The notes under the pieces: model-generated
The model's input: the letters and a program-made list of their open reading frames with translations, nothing else
Database searches by the model: none
What the model was told of the DNA's origin: nothing
Part shown: in pieces, positions 52,641 to 61,016 of the stretch
Numbering within the stretch: the first letter of the stretch is position 1
Layout of the letters: every line of letters begins with the position of its first letter
Made by a program: the position numbers and the translations under genes
Assembly: GCA_965200895.1 (NCBI GenBank)
Contig: CBDAVM010000001.1
Location: forward strand, 124,001 to 188,000
Direction of reading: 5' to 3'
DNA: 64,000 nt
Source of the DNA: WTFV01 sp965200895
GTDB taxonomy: Bacteria; Acidobacteriota; Vicinamibacteria; Vicinamibacterales; UBA8438

Positions 52641-52928
52641 GTGGCCGCAGACACCACGCGGCGCCCGGGAGCGTCTTTGACCCGGCCGTCATGCAACGAC
52701 CGACGAATCGACGACACCAACCGACGAATCGACGGCCATGTCGTCGACGTCAATCAGCGCATGGACGGCTTCAACCAGCGCATGGACCGTCACGAAGCGC
52801 GGATGGACGACCACATGCTGCGGTTCGACGAACGGCTGCGCGCCGTCGAGATCGGGTTCGGGAAGATCGAACAACGCCTGCTCACCATCGAACGCGTGGT
52901 GCTCCCCGCGAACCCGGCGGACGACTGA
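52641..52928 (+). CDS. small coiled-coil protein, function unknown
   Basis: Protein of 95 residues built from heptads: RRIDDTN, QRMDGFN, QRMDRHE, ARMDDHM, LRFDERL follow each other with seven-residue period, ending in GKIEQRLLTIERVVLP. The periodicity at protein level, with a matching short direct repeat GACGAATCGACG in the DNA, supports this frame. The start is a GTG at 52641 after CGGAGA. It probably oligomerises; no partner is known. It sits just before the Uma2 gene. Confidence 0.6.
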   Translation: MAADTTRRPGASLTRPSCNDRRIDDTNRRIDGHVVDVNQRMDGFNQRMDRHEARMDDHMLRFDERLRAVEIGFGKIEQRLLTIERVVLPANPADD

Positions 52929-53068
52929 CCACCGCCCGTCTCCCGGTCAACAGCCAGGCGCCCGGCAGGTCACGAGACCGCGCCGCATCAGGTATGCGAC
53001 CGCCCGACCTGACAAATGTCATGGATCGGGCGGTCGGCGATCGGCGAGAGTTGTGGTACGGTGAATCC

Positions 53069-53965
53069 ATGCTCCAGCGACGCGGCGAGACAGCCGTCAC
53101 CCCACCGATCGGCCGGCCGCGACGCGGCCCGACGGCCGCCGTGCAACCGCCGCACCAGCCCGGGCCGGCCCGGCCGCCGGCGGCCGGGCGCTGGACGGGG
53201 ACTGCGCTGCTGCCTCCCGGCGCCGAGCTGGGCCGCGACGAGGACGGCTATCCCTACGTGGAAACCAAACCCTTGACGCGCCGCCACCAGCAGCAGATCA
53301 CCTACCTCGCCTGCGTGCTGCGGCGCCGCTACGCAGACCGCCCCGATGTCTCCGTCGACACCCAGATGACCGTCCACTACGAGGAGGGCAACCGCAACGC
53401 CTTCCTGGAGCCCGACGTGGCCGTGGTCTTCGTCGCCCGGCCGGGCGACGACCGCACCAGCACCAAGTTGTGGCAGGAGCCCGCTCCCGCCTTCGTGCTC
53501 GAGGTGCTCTCGTCGAGCACCTGGCGCAACAACCTGGGACCCAAGCGCGAGATATACGCCGCGATGGGCGTCGCGGAGTACTGGCTGTACGACCCGTACG
53601 AGCGCTGGATGTCCGGACGCCTGCGCGCCGGCCGGCTGCGGGAGGGCGTCTACGAAGACGGGCCGCCCCTGACCGCGCCGGCCGCGCCGGCCGCGCCGCA
53701 CCGCGGACGCGTGCTCTACAGCGCGGCCCTCGAGCTGGAACTGCTCGACGCGGACGGCCACCTCCGCTTCTACGACCCGGCGGCGCGGCGCTACCTGCCG
53801 TCGTACGACGAACAGGCCGAAAGCGCCGACAACGAGACACGACGCGCGGACCGGGAGGCCGAGCGCGCTGCCAGGGAAGCCGAGCGCGCCGACAGGGAGA
53901 CTGCAGCGCGGCAGGCTGCCGAGGCGCGCATCGCGGAGCTGGAGGCGATGCTGCGGTCGCGGTAG
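53069..53965 (+). CDS. Uma2-family endonuclease-like protein
   Basis: Protein of 298 residues with a PD-(D/E)XK restriction-endonuclease fold of the Uma2 type: EPDVAVVF (D116), FVLEVLSSST (E145), the K159 region and AAMGVAEYWLYDP are the family landmarks. A Pro-rich N terminus (about 1-45) and a C-terminal Ala/Arg/Glu coiled coil (about 245-298) flank the domain. Uma2 proteins are abundant in cyanobacteria and some soil phyla and are of unclear function, often near mobile or toxin-antitoxin genes. The ATG at 53069 is favoured; an ATG at 53021 adds 16 residues. Confidence 0.85.
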   Translation: MLQRRGETAVTPPIGRPRRGPTAAVQPPHQPGPARPPAAGRWTGTALLPPGAELGRDEDGYPYVETKPLTRRHQQQITYLACVLRRRYADRPDVSVDTQMTVHYEEGNRNAFLEPDVAVVFVARPGDDRTSTKLWQEPAPAFVLEVLSSSTWRNNLGPKREIYAAMGVAEYWLYDPYERWMSGRLRAGRLREGVYEDGPPLTAPAAPAAPHRGRVLYSAALELELLDADGHLRFYDPAARRYLPSYDEQAESADNETRRADREAERAAREAERADRETAARQAAEARIAELEAMLRSR

Positions 53966-54067
53966 ACCCTCCGTTCGCCGCCCTTGCAGTCTCGTCGCGT
54001 CCCGCGGTCGGCGCGACCGCCGGCGTCGCAGTTGCCTGGAACAGGTCATATGTGGTCTGATCAGGAC

Positions 54068-54325
54068 ATGAATCAGACCGTCATGGTGTCGGAATTGAAG
54101 GCGAAGCTGAGCGGGTACCTCGCGCAGGTGCGCCGCGGAGCCACCGTCACGGTATGCGATCGCCGGACGCCGATCGCGCGGCTGGCGCCCATCCGCGACG
54201 AGGCCGACGGACTCGATGTACGGGAACCTACAGACGCGGCCGCTCTGCCCGCCGCACCCGCCATCGAGCACCGGAAGCGGATCGACGTGGTGGCGCTCCT
54301 GCGCGCGGATCGCGACCAGCGGTGA
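54068..54325 (+). CDS. Phd/YefM-type antitoxin
   Basis: Antitoxin-like protein of 85 residues. The N-terminal dimer and DNA-binding part VMVSELKAKLSGYLAQVRRGATVTVCDRRTPIARLAPI is the Phd/YefM pattern; the remaining tail is the segment that would wrap the toxin. AGGA precedes the ATG. It overlaps the PIN-domain toxin gene as GTGA, the usual coupled order. Confidence 0.85.
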   Translation: MNQTVMVSELKAKLSGYLAQVRRGATVTVCDRRTPIARLAPIRDEADGLDVREPTDAAALPAAPAIEHRKRIDVVALLRADRDQR

Positions 54326-54762
54326 CCATCTACCTCGATACGAGCACGGTGCTGCGGGCGCTCCTGCAGGACGGCGAACACCTGCCGTCGTGGGGCGCCT
54401 GGGAGCGGGCATATTCGAGCGAACTGATGGGCGTGGAAGCGCGCCGGGCGCTCGACCGCCTGCGGCTCGAGGGCGCGCTCGACGATGACGGGCTCGCCAA
54501 CGCACACGAGGCGCTCGCGGCGACCGAGCGGGCAATCGGCATGATCCGCGTGACGTCCACCGTTCTGCGGCGGGCCGGCCAGGCGATGCCCACCGCCGTG
54601 AAGACGCTCGACGCCATCCATCTGGCCAGCGCGCTGCTCTTCGCGGAACGGCGGGGCGCCGGCCTCGTGTTCGGCACGCACGACCTCCGGCAGGCGACCG
54701 CGGCCCGCGCTCTCGGCTTCGCAGTCCTGGGCGCGCCCGCCCGCACGGACCGCCGCGCCTGA
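54322..54762 (+). CDS. vapC: PIN-domain toxin, VapC family
   Basis: Ribonuclease toxin-like protein of 146 residues. The PIN acidic residues are D6 (VTIYLDTSTVLRALL), E39 (MGVEARRAL), D97 (KTLDAIHLASALLF) and D121 (FGTHDLRQA), so the active site looks complete. Members cleave tRNA or rRNA when the antitoxin is degraded. It starts with a GTG overlapping the antitoxin stop. Confidence 0.88.
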   Translation: MTIYLDTSTVLRALLQDGEHLPSWGAWERAYSSELMGVEARRALDRLRLEGALDDDGLANAHEALAATERAIGMIRVTSTVLRRAGQAMPTAVKTLDAIHLASALLFAERRGAGLVFGTHDLRQATAARALGFAVLGAPARTDRRA

Positions 54763-55021
54763 CATCGCGCTTGACCTTCCCATCGCAGGTGCTACCCCTG
54801 GCGGAGGGACCCGCACCGTGCAGCGGCGCGGGCTTTCGAGGAGCCCGGCATCGGCGTCGCAGGCGGTTGCCGGACCTCCGCATGGCCACTCGGCGTCCGT
54901 CGTCGTCCGTACTCGTTGTCGTCGTTGTCGCTTTCCATCGTCGGTTAACCGTCCTGCGCGTATCGCAGGCGTTGCTGGCGGAGATATCGACGTTCGCGCA
55001 ACCACATCACGAAGAGGAGAG
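54763..55021. other. 259-bp intergenic region before the second TonB receptor
   Basis: It contains CGTCGT/GTTGTC-type short repeats around 54898-54930, a 10-bp palindrome CGGTTAACCG (54942-54951) and a 6-bp hairpin (54953-54969). Open frames crossing it are not supported. GAGGAGAG stands immediately before the receptor ATG. The palindrome is a candidate operator. Confidence 0.4.
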
Positions 55022-58000
55022 ATGACAGTCGTCAAGTGCGCGCGCGGCGCGGCGGCCGCACTCACCTGCCTGGCCCTGCTGCCCGCGACCGCGCTCGCCC
55101 AGAGCGCGATCACGGGCGAGGTCAGCGACAACACGGGCGGCGTCCTGCCGGGCGTCACCGTCGAAGCCACGAGCCCCGCACTCATCGAGGGCAGCCGCGT
55201 GGCGGTCACCGACGGCACCGGCCGCTACACCATCGTCGACCTGCGGCCCGGCACCTACAGCGTCACGATGACCCTGCCGGGCTTCTCCACCTTCGTCCAG
55301 GAGGGGCTGGAGCTGCAGGCGAACTTCACGATGACGGTCAACGGCGCGCTCTCGGTCGGCGCGCTCGAGGAAACGGTCACGGTCTCGGGCGAGGCCCCGG
55401 TGGTCGACGTGCAGAGCGCCGCGCGCACCGAGGTCCTGCAGCGCGACACCATCGACGCGCTGCCGACGCCGCGCAACACGCAGTCGATCGGCTACCTGGC
55501 GCAGGGGGTGCGCCTGACCATCCCGGATGTGGGCGGCGCCCAGATGATGGAGCAGGTACAGATGATCTCGCACGGCGCCAACTCCGACCACTCCGTCATG
55601 CAGGTGGACGGCATGATGGTCAACGCCGAGCTGGGCGACGGCCGGATCATGAACTACAACAACCAGGCGCTGAGCCAGGAGATGGCGGTCAGCACGTCGG
55701 GAAGCCCGGCCGAGGTCTCGGCCGGCGGGCTCCGGCTGAACATGATCCCCAAGGACGGCGGGAACAACTTCAGCGGGTCGAACTACATCGGCTTCACCGA
55801 CGGCGGGTGGCAGGCGAACAACCTGACCCGGGATCTCCAGGACCTGGGGCTGGCGTCGACGCAGGGCGTCTCCAACATCCACGACGTCAACCCGGCCGTC
55901 GGCGGCCCCATCCTGCGCGACAAGCTGTGGTACTTCGCGTCGGTCCGGGGGATCTCGGTCGACGAGCTGTGGCCCAACGCCTTCATCCCGACGTTCCGGC
56001 AGGGCGCCAGCCAGGAGGAGATCGAGGAGTACTTCCGCACCTTCGACAAGGACCACCCGGCGGTGGAGAGCCAGGAGGACGCCATCGTCGAGCAGTGGGT
56101 GCGCAGCGCGCTGTTCCGCCTGACCTCGCAGGTCTCCCAGCGGAACAAGGTCAGCGCGTACCTCGACCGCATCTTCAAGTTCAAGGCGCGCGAGTTCTAC
56201 GGCAACACCGAGCCGATCCGCGCGTCGAGCCACCGCGACCCGCACCACGGCAACTACCACACGTTCCAGACGAAGTGGACGTCGACGATCAGCAGCCGCG
56301 CGTTGCTGGAGGTGGGCTACTCGCAGGTCTACGAGCGGCTGCGGCTCGGCTACCAGCCGAACAAGCCGATCACCGAGGGCGGCGCCGGCGTGCAGTTGGC
56401 GCACGACAAGCCCGGCGATCTCATGACCTGCATCCACACGCCGTGCTACCACCCGCCCAGCTACGACCAGACCGGCGGCTGGTTCCGGGACGTCCGCTTC
56501 TACGATCGGGGCACGGGGCGCACGACCCACAACTACACCTACGACATCCTGGTCACCCCGGCCGACCGGCGCTACCCGAACGCCGCGTTCTCGTACGTCA
56601 CCGGCTCCCACAACTTCAAGGTCGGGATGCAGTGGTCGATGAGCAACGGCGGGGTCGGCTTCGACGGCAACGGGAGCCTGCTCGCGCGCTTCAACGAGGG
56701 CGTGGCCGAGCAGGTGAGCGTCTACAACCTGCCGGCCTACTACAACACCTACGTCCGGGCCGACAGGGGGATCTACGCCCAGGACACCTGGACGATCGAC
56801 CGCCTGACGGTCAACGCCGGCGTCCGCTTCGAGCAGTTCCAGTCCGGCAACGACACCTACCGCGCCGGCGCCGGGATCCAGGGCGGCCGTTTCGTCGGCG
56901 GGCGCCAGTTCCAGGCGCGGGACCAGAAACCGTACTGGAACGACATCACTCCGCGCTTCAGCGTCGTCTACGACCTGTTCGGCGACGCACGCACCGCGCT
57001 GAAGTTCTCGGTCAACCGCTTCATGAAGCCGTACACCAACGGGTTCGCGCGCCGCTACCATCCCATCTCGCTGCAGTCGGACACGCGCGACTGGTTCGAC
57101 TGCGCCCTGCACCCGAGCGTCCACGACGGCGGCGCGGCCCGCTGTGCGACGGCGGCCGACTTCGCTGCGCTCGGCATGCCGGACTACACCGCGACCAACG
57201 GCGACTTCATCGCCCAGGACCACGAGATCGGCACCGTCGGCACCAACGCCACGCCGTTCACCAGCGGCGAGTTCGCCGAGGTGGGAACCCGGCCCGATCC
57301 CGACCTGCAGCGGGAGTACAACATCGAGTGGAGCGGCAGCGTCCAGCACGAGATCGCCCCGCGCGTCTCGCTGACCGCCGCCTGGTACCGGCGGGTCTTC
57401 TACGACATCGAGCACGCCCAGAACCTCGCCCTGCGGCCCTGCGACATCTCGACCGCGGTGGTCGGCGTCCCGTGCGGCGACTGGCTCCCGTTCAACGTGG
57501 CCTTCGACGACCCCGGCGGGCGGCTGGACTACCTGGGCGGCATCGGCCAGGAACCGACGCTGGCCCGGACCTCGTTCCTGGCGTTCAACCAGGATCCGGC
57601 GACGCGGACGCTGAAGGACATCGTCCACGTCAATTCCGACATCAACCGCAACTACTACAACGGACTGGAGCTGAGCCTGCAGGCGCGGCTGCCCAACGGC
57701 GGCACCCTGTTCGGCGGCTGGACGATGCACCAGCACGTGCAGGACACCTGCGGGCTGACGACCAACCCCAACGGCCAGAGCGAGCGGGACATGATCGACC
57801 GCAACCGGACGACGCTGCGCGGCGGCCGGTTCTGCGATCAGAGCGCCATCGGCATCCCGTTCCGCCACGACTTCAAGATGTTCGGCGCCTACCCGCTTCC
57901 GGGCGACTTCGAGTTCAGCGGCTCCATCCAGGCCTACTCGGGCAACGAGCGCGAGATGCGCTGGACCATCACCGACGCCTACTACCCGGGCGGCGACCTG

Positions 58001-58252
58001 ACGGACAACCAGGCGGTGCAGATGTTCGTGCCGGGCACCAACTACTTCGGCTACTGGACGCAGGTCGACCTCGCGCTGCGCAAGATCTTCCGCGTCGGCA
58101 GCTACGAGTACTCGGCGCAGCTCGACATCTACAACGCGCTCAACGCCAGCGCCATCATCGCCGAGAACGCCTCCTACGGGTCGGGTTATGCGACCCCGAC
58201 GCGGCTGCTGCAGGGCCGTCTGGCGCGGCTGGCCTTCCAGGTCAAGTGGTAG
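55022..58252 (+). CDS. TonB-dependent receptor with N-terminal carboxypeptidase-regulatory-like domain (copy 2)
   Basis: Outer-membrane protein of 1076 residues, paralogue of the receptor at 49206. It has a signal peptide to ALAQ, the regulatory-like fold ITGEVSDNTGGVLPGVTVEA, plug and barrel, and it ends in FQVKW. Long identical blocks are shared with copy 1 in the plug (for example RDTIDALPTPRNTQSIGYLA), while extracellular-loop regions in the barrel differ, which suggests related but distinct ligands. The ATG at 55022 fits the signal peptide. Confidence 0.93.
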   Translation: MTVVKCARGAAAALTCLALLPATALAQSAITGEVSDNTGGVLPGVTVEATSPALIEGSRVAVTDGTGRYTIVDLRPGTYSVTMTLPGFSTFVQEGLELQANFTMTVNGALSVGALEETVTVSGEAPVVDVQSAARTEVLQRDTIDALPTPRNTQSIGYLAQGVRLTIPDVGGAQMMEQVQMISHGANSDHSVMQVDGMMVNAELGDGRIMNYNNQALSQEMAVSTSGSPAEVSAGGLRLNMIPKDGGNNFSGSNYIGFTDGGWQANNLTRDLQDLGLASTQGVSNIHDVNPAVGGPILRDKLWYFASVRGISVDELWPNAFIPTFRQGASQEEIEEYFRTFDKDHPAVESQEDAIVEQWVRSALFRLTSQVSQRNKVSAYLDRIFKFKAREFYGNTEPIRASSHRDPHHGNYHTFQTKWTSTISSRALLEVGYSQVYERLRLGYQPNKPITEGGAGVQLAHDKPGDLMTCIHTPCYHPPSYDQTGGWFRDVRFYDRGTGRTTHNYTYDILVTPADRRYPNAAFSYVTGSHNFKVGMQWSMSNGGVGFDGNGSLLARFNEGVAEQVSVYNLPAYYNTYVRADRGIYAQDTWTIDRLTVNAGVRFEQFQSGNDTYRAGAGIQGGRFVGGRQFQARDQKPYWNDITPRFSVVYDLFGDARTALKFSVNRFMKPYTNGFARRYHPISLQSDTRDWFDCALHPSVHDGGAARCATAADFAALGMPDYTATNGDFIAQDHEIGTVGTNATPFTSGEFAEVGTRPDPDLQREYNIEWSGSVQHEIAPRVSLTAAWYRRVFYDIEHAQNLALRPCDISTAVVGVPCGDWLPFNVAFDDPGGRLDYLGGIGQEPTLARTSFLAFNQDPATRTLKDIVHVNSDINRNYYNGLELSLQARLPNGGTLFGGWTMHQHVQDTCGLTTNPNGQSERDMIDRNRTTLRGGRFCDQSAIGIPFRHDFKMFGAYPLPGDFEFSGSIQAYSGNEREMRWTITDAYYPGGDLTDNQAVQMFVPGTNYFGYWTQVDLALRKIFRVGSYEYSAQLDIYNALNASAIIAENASYGSGYATPTRLLQGRLARLAFQVKW

Positions 58253-58275
58253 TCGAAGTCGAGCGGCCTTGCTTC

Positions 58276-58306
58276 CGGCCGGTGGGGAGCGTCCCGCCGG
58301 CCGTTT
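58276..58306 (+). terminator. terminator after TonB receptor copy 2
   Basis: An 11-bp stem with one T-G wobble (58276-58286 with 58293-58303) and a six-base loop is followed by TTT, 23 bp after the stop. It resembles the terminator after copy 1 (both contain GGCCGG/CCGGCC), as expected if the two genes arose by duplication. Confidence 0.7.
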
Positions 58307-58424
58307 CCCCTGGAACCGGGAGTGTGGGCGCGGAATCGCCAAACGCCTGGGTTCACGTCCACATGTCGGCGCCGCGGCACCCGTGTCGATCCGTCCGTCG
58401 CCCACCTGAAGTACCCTGTCGCGC

Positions 58425-60380
58425 ATGAGTCGATCTGCGTGGCAGGCGGCGGTGATTGCGGCGGCCGGTCTCGTCGCCGCCGGTTGCGAGACGCGGCGGG
58501 CTTCCGAGGCTCCTCGTGCAACCACTCTCCCCCCGGCTGCGCCGGCCGGTTCCGTCACCTTCGCGCGCGATGTCGCGCCGATCGTCTTCGAGCACTGCGC
58601 GCCGTGTCACCGCCCCGGGGGCTCGGGACCCTTCACGCTCCTGGATTACGACGATGTCGCCCGCCGCGCCCGGCAGATCGCCGAGGTCACGACGAGCGGC
58701 TTCATGCCACCGTGGCTGCCGGAGCCGGGCTTCGGCGAGTTCGTCGGCGAGCGGCGACTGACGGCGGGGCAGATCGCAACCCTGGCGGCGTGGGCCGGGT
58801 CCGGCGCCGCGGAAGGTGACGCGGCGGACCTGCCGGAGCCTCCAGTTGTCACGGACGGCTGGGCGCTGGGCGAGCCGGACCTGACGGTGACGCTGCCGGC
58901 CCCGTACACCCTGCCGGCCGACGGACCCGACATCTTCCGAAACCTCGTCATGCCCCTGCCGGTCAGCGAGACCCGCTGGGTGAAGACGGTCGAGCTGCGT
59001 CCCGGCGATCCGCGGTTCGTGCACCACGCGATCATGGCGATCGACGACACCACGTCGTCGCGGCGCCGCGAGGCCGAGGAGACCGAGCAGCCCGGGGAAC
59101 CGGGCTTCAGCGGCATGGAGATGGGTCTGGCGTTCATGCCGGACGGCCACCTGATGGGCTGGACGCCGGGGATGGCGCCGAACCCGGGCATCGAGGGCCT
59201 CGCCTGGCGCCTCGACCCGGGCACCGACTTCGTGCTGCAGCTCCACATGCTGCCGTCCGGCCGGCCGGAGGCCATCGCGCCGGTGGCCGGCCTCCACTTC
59301 TCGGACGCGCCGCCGTCGGGACCGCCCCTCTACCTGATCCGGCTCGATGCCGACCACCTTCTCGACATCCCGCCGGGCGACACCGACTTCGTGGTCGAGG
59401 ATGCGGTGACACTGCCCATCGACGTCGAGGTGCACGCCGTCTATCCCCACGCACACTACCTGGCGAAGTCCATGGAGGGGCGGGCGACGCTGCCCGACGG
59501 CACCGAACGGTGGCTCATCCGCGTCGACGACTGGGACTTCGACTGGCAGGACGTCTACCGCGTGCGCGAGCCGTACGTCCTGCCGGCCGGGACCACCCTC
59601 TCGATGCGCTTCACCTACGACAACTCCGCCGCCAACCCGCGCAACCCGCACGACCCGCCGCAGCGGGTGCGCGCCGGCAATCGCTCGTCGGACGAGATGG
59701 CGCACCTGCAGCTCCAGGTGCGCCCCGGGCGCGCGGCGGACCTCGTGCTGCTGCGCGAGTCGCTCTACCGGCACGCAATCCGCCGGAACCCGGCCAATCC
59801 GTGGTCGTACTACGAGCTCGGGAACGCCCTGCTGGATCAGGACCGTCTGGACGAGGCGGCAGCGCAGTACCTGGCGGGCCTGGGCGTCGATCCGACACAC
59901 GTGCCGGCCCGCACCAGCCTGGGCGCCGTCCGCGAGCGGCAGGGCCGGCTGGACGAGGCGGCGGCGGCGTTCCGCACCGTGGTGGAGCTGGACCCCGGAT
60001 ACGCCGACGGGCACTACAACCTGGGGAGCGTGCGTCTCGCGCAGGGACGCCCGGAAGACGCGGACCGCCACCTCCGGGAGACGGTCGCCCTGGAACCGGA
60101 CCACGCGGCGGCGCACACCAACCTCGGACATGCGCTGCGCGAGCTCGGCCGGCTGGACGAGGCGATCACCCACCACCGCGAGGGCCTGCGGCTGCGGCCC
60201 GGCTCGGCCGAGGCCCACAACAACCTCGGCAGCGTGCTGGCGGTCAGCGGCCTGCTCGACGAGGCGATGGACCACTTCCGCCGCGCGCTGGAGATCCAGC
60301 CCGGCCACGTGCAGGCCCGCGAGAACCTGTTGCTCGCCCGCGAAATCGCCGCCGAACTGGAGCGGGCCGGCCTGCGCTGA
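58425..60380 (+). CDS. cytochrome c - copper monooxygenase - TPR fusion protein
   Basis: Exported protein of 651 residues with a lipobox-like signal (LVAAGC, cysteine at 21). A c-type heme site CAPCH lies at residues 58-62. Residues ~130-420 look like a copper type II ascorbate-dependent (peptidylglycine-type) monooxygenase: H200-H201 and H274 for the first copper, H342, H344 and M394 for the second, in the right order and at similar spacing. From ~445 onward come about five TPR units (SYYELGNALLDQDRLDEAAAQY). The likely role is periplasmic oxidation with electrons passed through the heme, but the substrate is unknown. Confidence 0.85.
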   Translation: MSRSAWQAAVIAAAGLVAAGCETRRASEAPRATTLPPAAPAGSVTFARDVAPIVFEHCAPCHRPGGSGPFTLLDYDDVARRARQIAEVTTSGFMPPWLPEPGFGEFVGERRLTAGQIATLAAWAGSGAAEGDAADLPEPPVVTDGWALGEPDLTVTLPAPYTLPADGPDIFRNLVMPLPVSETRWVKTVELRPGDPRFVHHAIMAIDDTTSSRRREAEETEQPGEPGFSGMEMGLAFMPDGHLMGWTPGMAPNPGIEGLAWRLDPGTDFVLQLHMLPSGRPEAIAPVAGLHFSDAPPSGPPLYLIRLDADHLLDIPPGDTDFVVEDAVTLPIDVEVHAVYPHAHYLAKSMEGRATLPDGTERWLIRVDDWDFDWQDVYRVREPYVLPAGTTLSMRFTYDNSAANPRNPHDPPQRVRAGNRSSDEMAHLQLQVRPGRAADLVLLRESLYRHAIRRNPANPWSYYELGNALLDQDRLDEAAAQYLAGLGVDPTHVPARTSLGAVRERQGRLDEAAAAFRTVVELDPGYADGHYNLGSVRLAQGRPEDADRHLRETVALEPDHAAAHTNLGHALRELGRLDEAITHHREGLRLRPGSAEAHNNLGSVLAVSGLLDEAMDHFRRALEIQPGHVQARENLLLAREIAAELERAGLR

Positions 60381-60451
60381 CCCCCGCGACAAGCCCGGAG
60401 CGGACCGGCGGGGGAGAACCACCCGCACGGCCGGCCCCGGCAGTCGCACCC

Positions 60452-60886
60452 CTACTCGATGCGAATCGGATCGCCCTGGTTCGCCAGATCGATCGCCAGC
60501 TCTCCCGCGCCGGCCGGATAGTCGTTCGACTGCAGGATGAACGCGATCACGTCGTTCAGCTCCTGCGCCGACAGGCGACCCGGCGCGTCCTGCGGCATGG
60601 TGGCGTTCGTGAAGTCGGCGAACTCCCAGAGCGTCGCCCCGCTCCACCCGCCGATGAAGCCCGAGCCCTTCAGGCCCGGCGCCATCTCGCCGCCGAACAG
60701 GTCGCTGGCGTGACAGGCAGCGCACTGGGCGCGGTAGGCGGCCCGCCCACGAGTGGCCTGCTCGCTCGTGTAGACGCCGTCGCTGATGGTGCGCTCCTGC
60801 GCCGCCGCCGGAACCGACAGCGTCGCCGCGAGCGACGCCGCGGCGCACAGAAGGAAAGCCCACCGACGTGTGATCGAAACTGACAT
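60452..60886 (-). CDS. small secreted class I cytochrome c
   Basis: Periplasmic electron carrier of 144 residues. A signal peptide ends near AAAQ (residue 30). The heme motif CAACH is at residues 55-59 and the likely methionine ligand is M97 in ATMPQDAP; LSAQELNDVIAFILQSND is the C-terminal helix. The ATG at 60886 has GGGAGAG eight bases upstream; a GTG at 60895 would add three residues. It converges with the cytochrome-monooxygenase fusion gene, 71 bp apart. Confidence 0.92.
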   Translation of the reverse strand: MSVSITRRWAFLLCAAASLAATLSVPAAAQERTISDGVYTSEQATRGRAAYRAQCAACHASDLFGGEMAPGLKGSGFIGGWSGATLWEFADFTNATMPQDAPGRLSAQELNDVIAFILQSNDYPAGAGELAIDLANQGDPIRIE

Positions 60887-61016
60887 GTGCTGCACTCTCC
60901 CGCTGCATATTCTGTCACATGCGGGCCGCCGGGACGGGCATCGAGATCATCGAGGTCATCAAGCTCGACCCCGACCGGCATCACATCTTCCCACCGGTGA
61001 GGCCTTCTCCCGCCGC

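Noticed and set aside
55007..58558. Long minus-strand open frame (about 1180 codons) opposite TonB receptor copy 2
   Set aside because: Same artefact: a mirror of the sense codon pattern of a real receptor, with composition like the antisense frame of copy 1.
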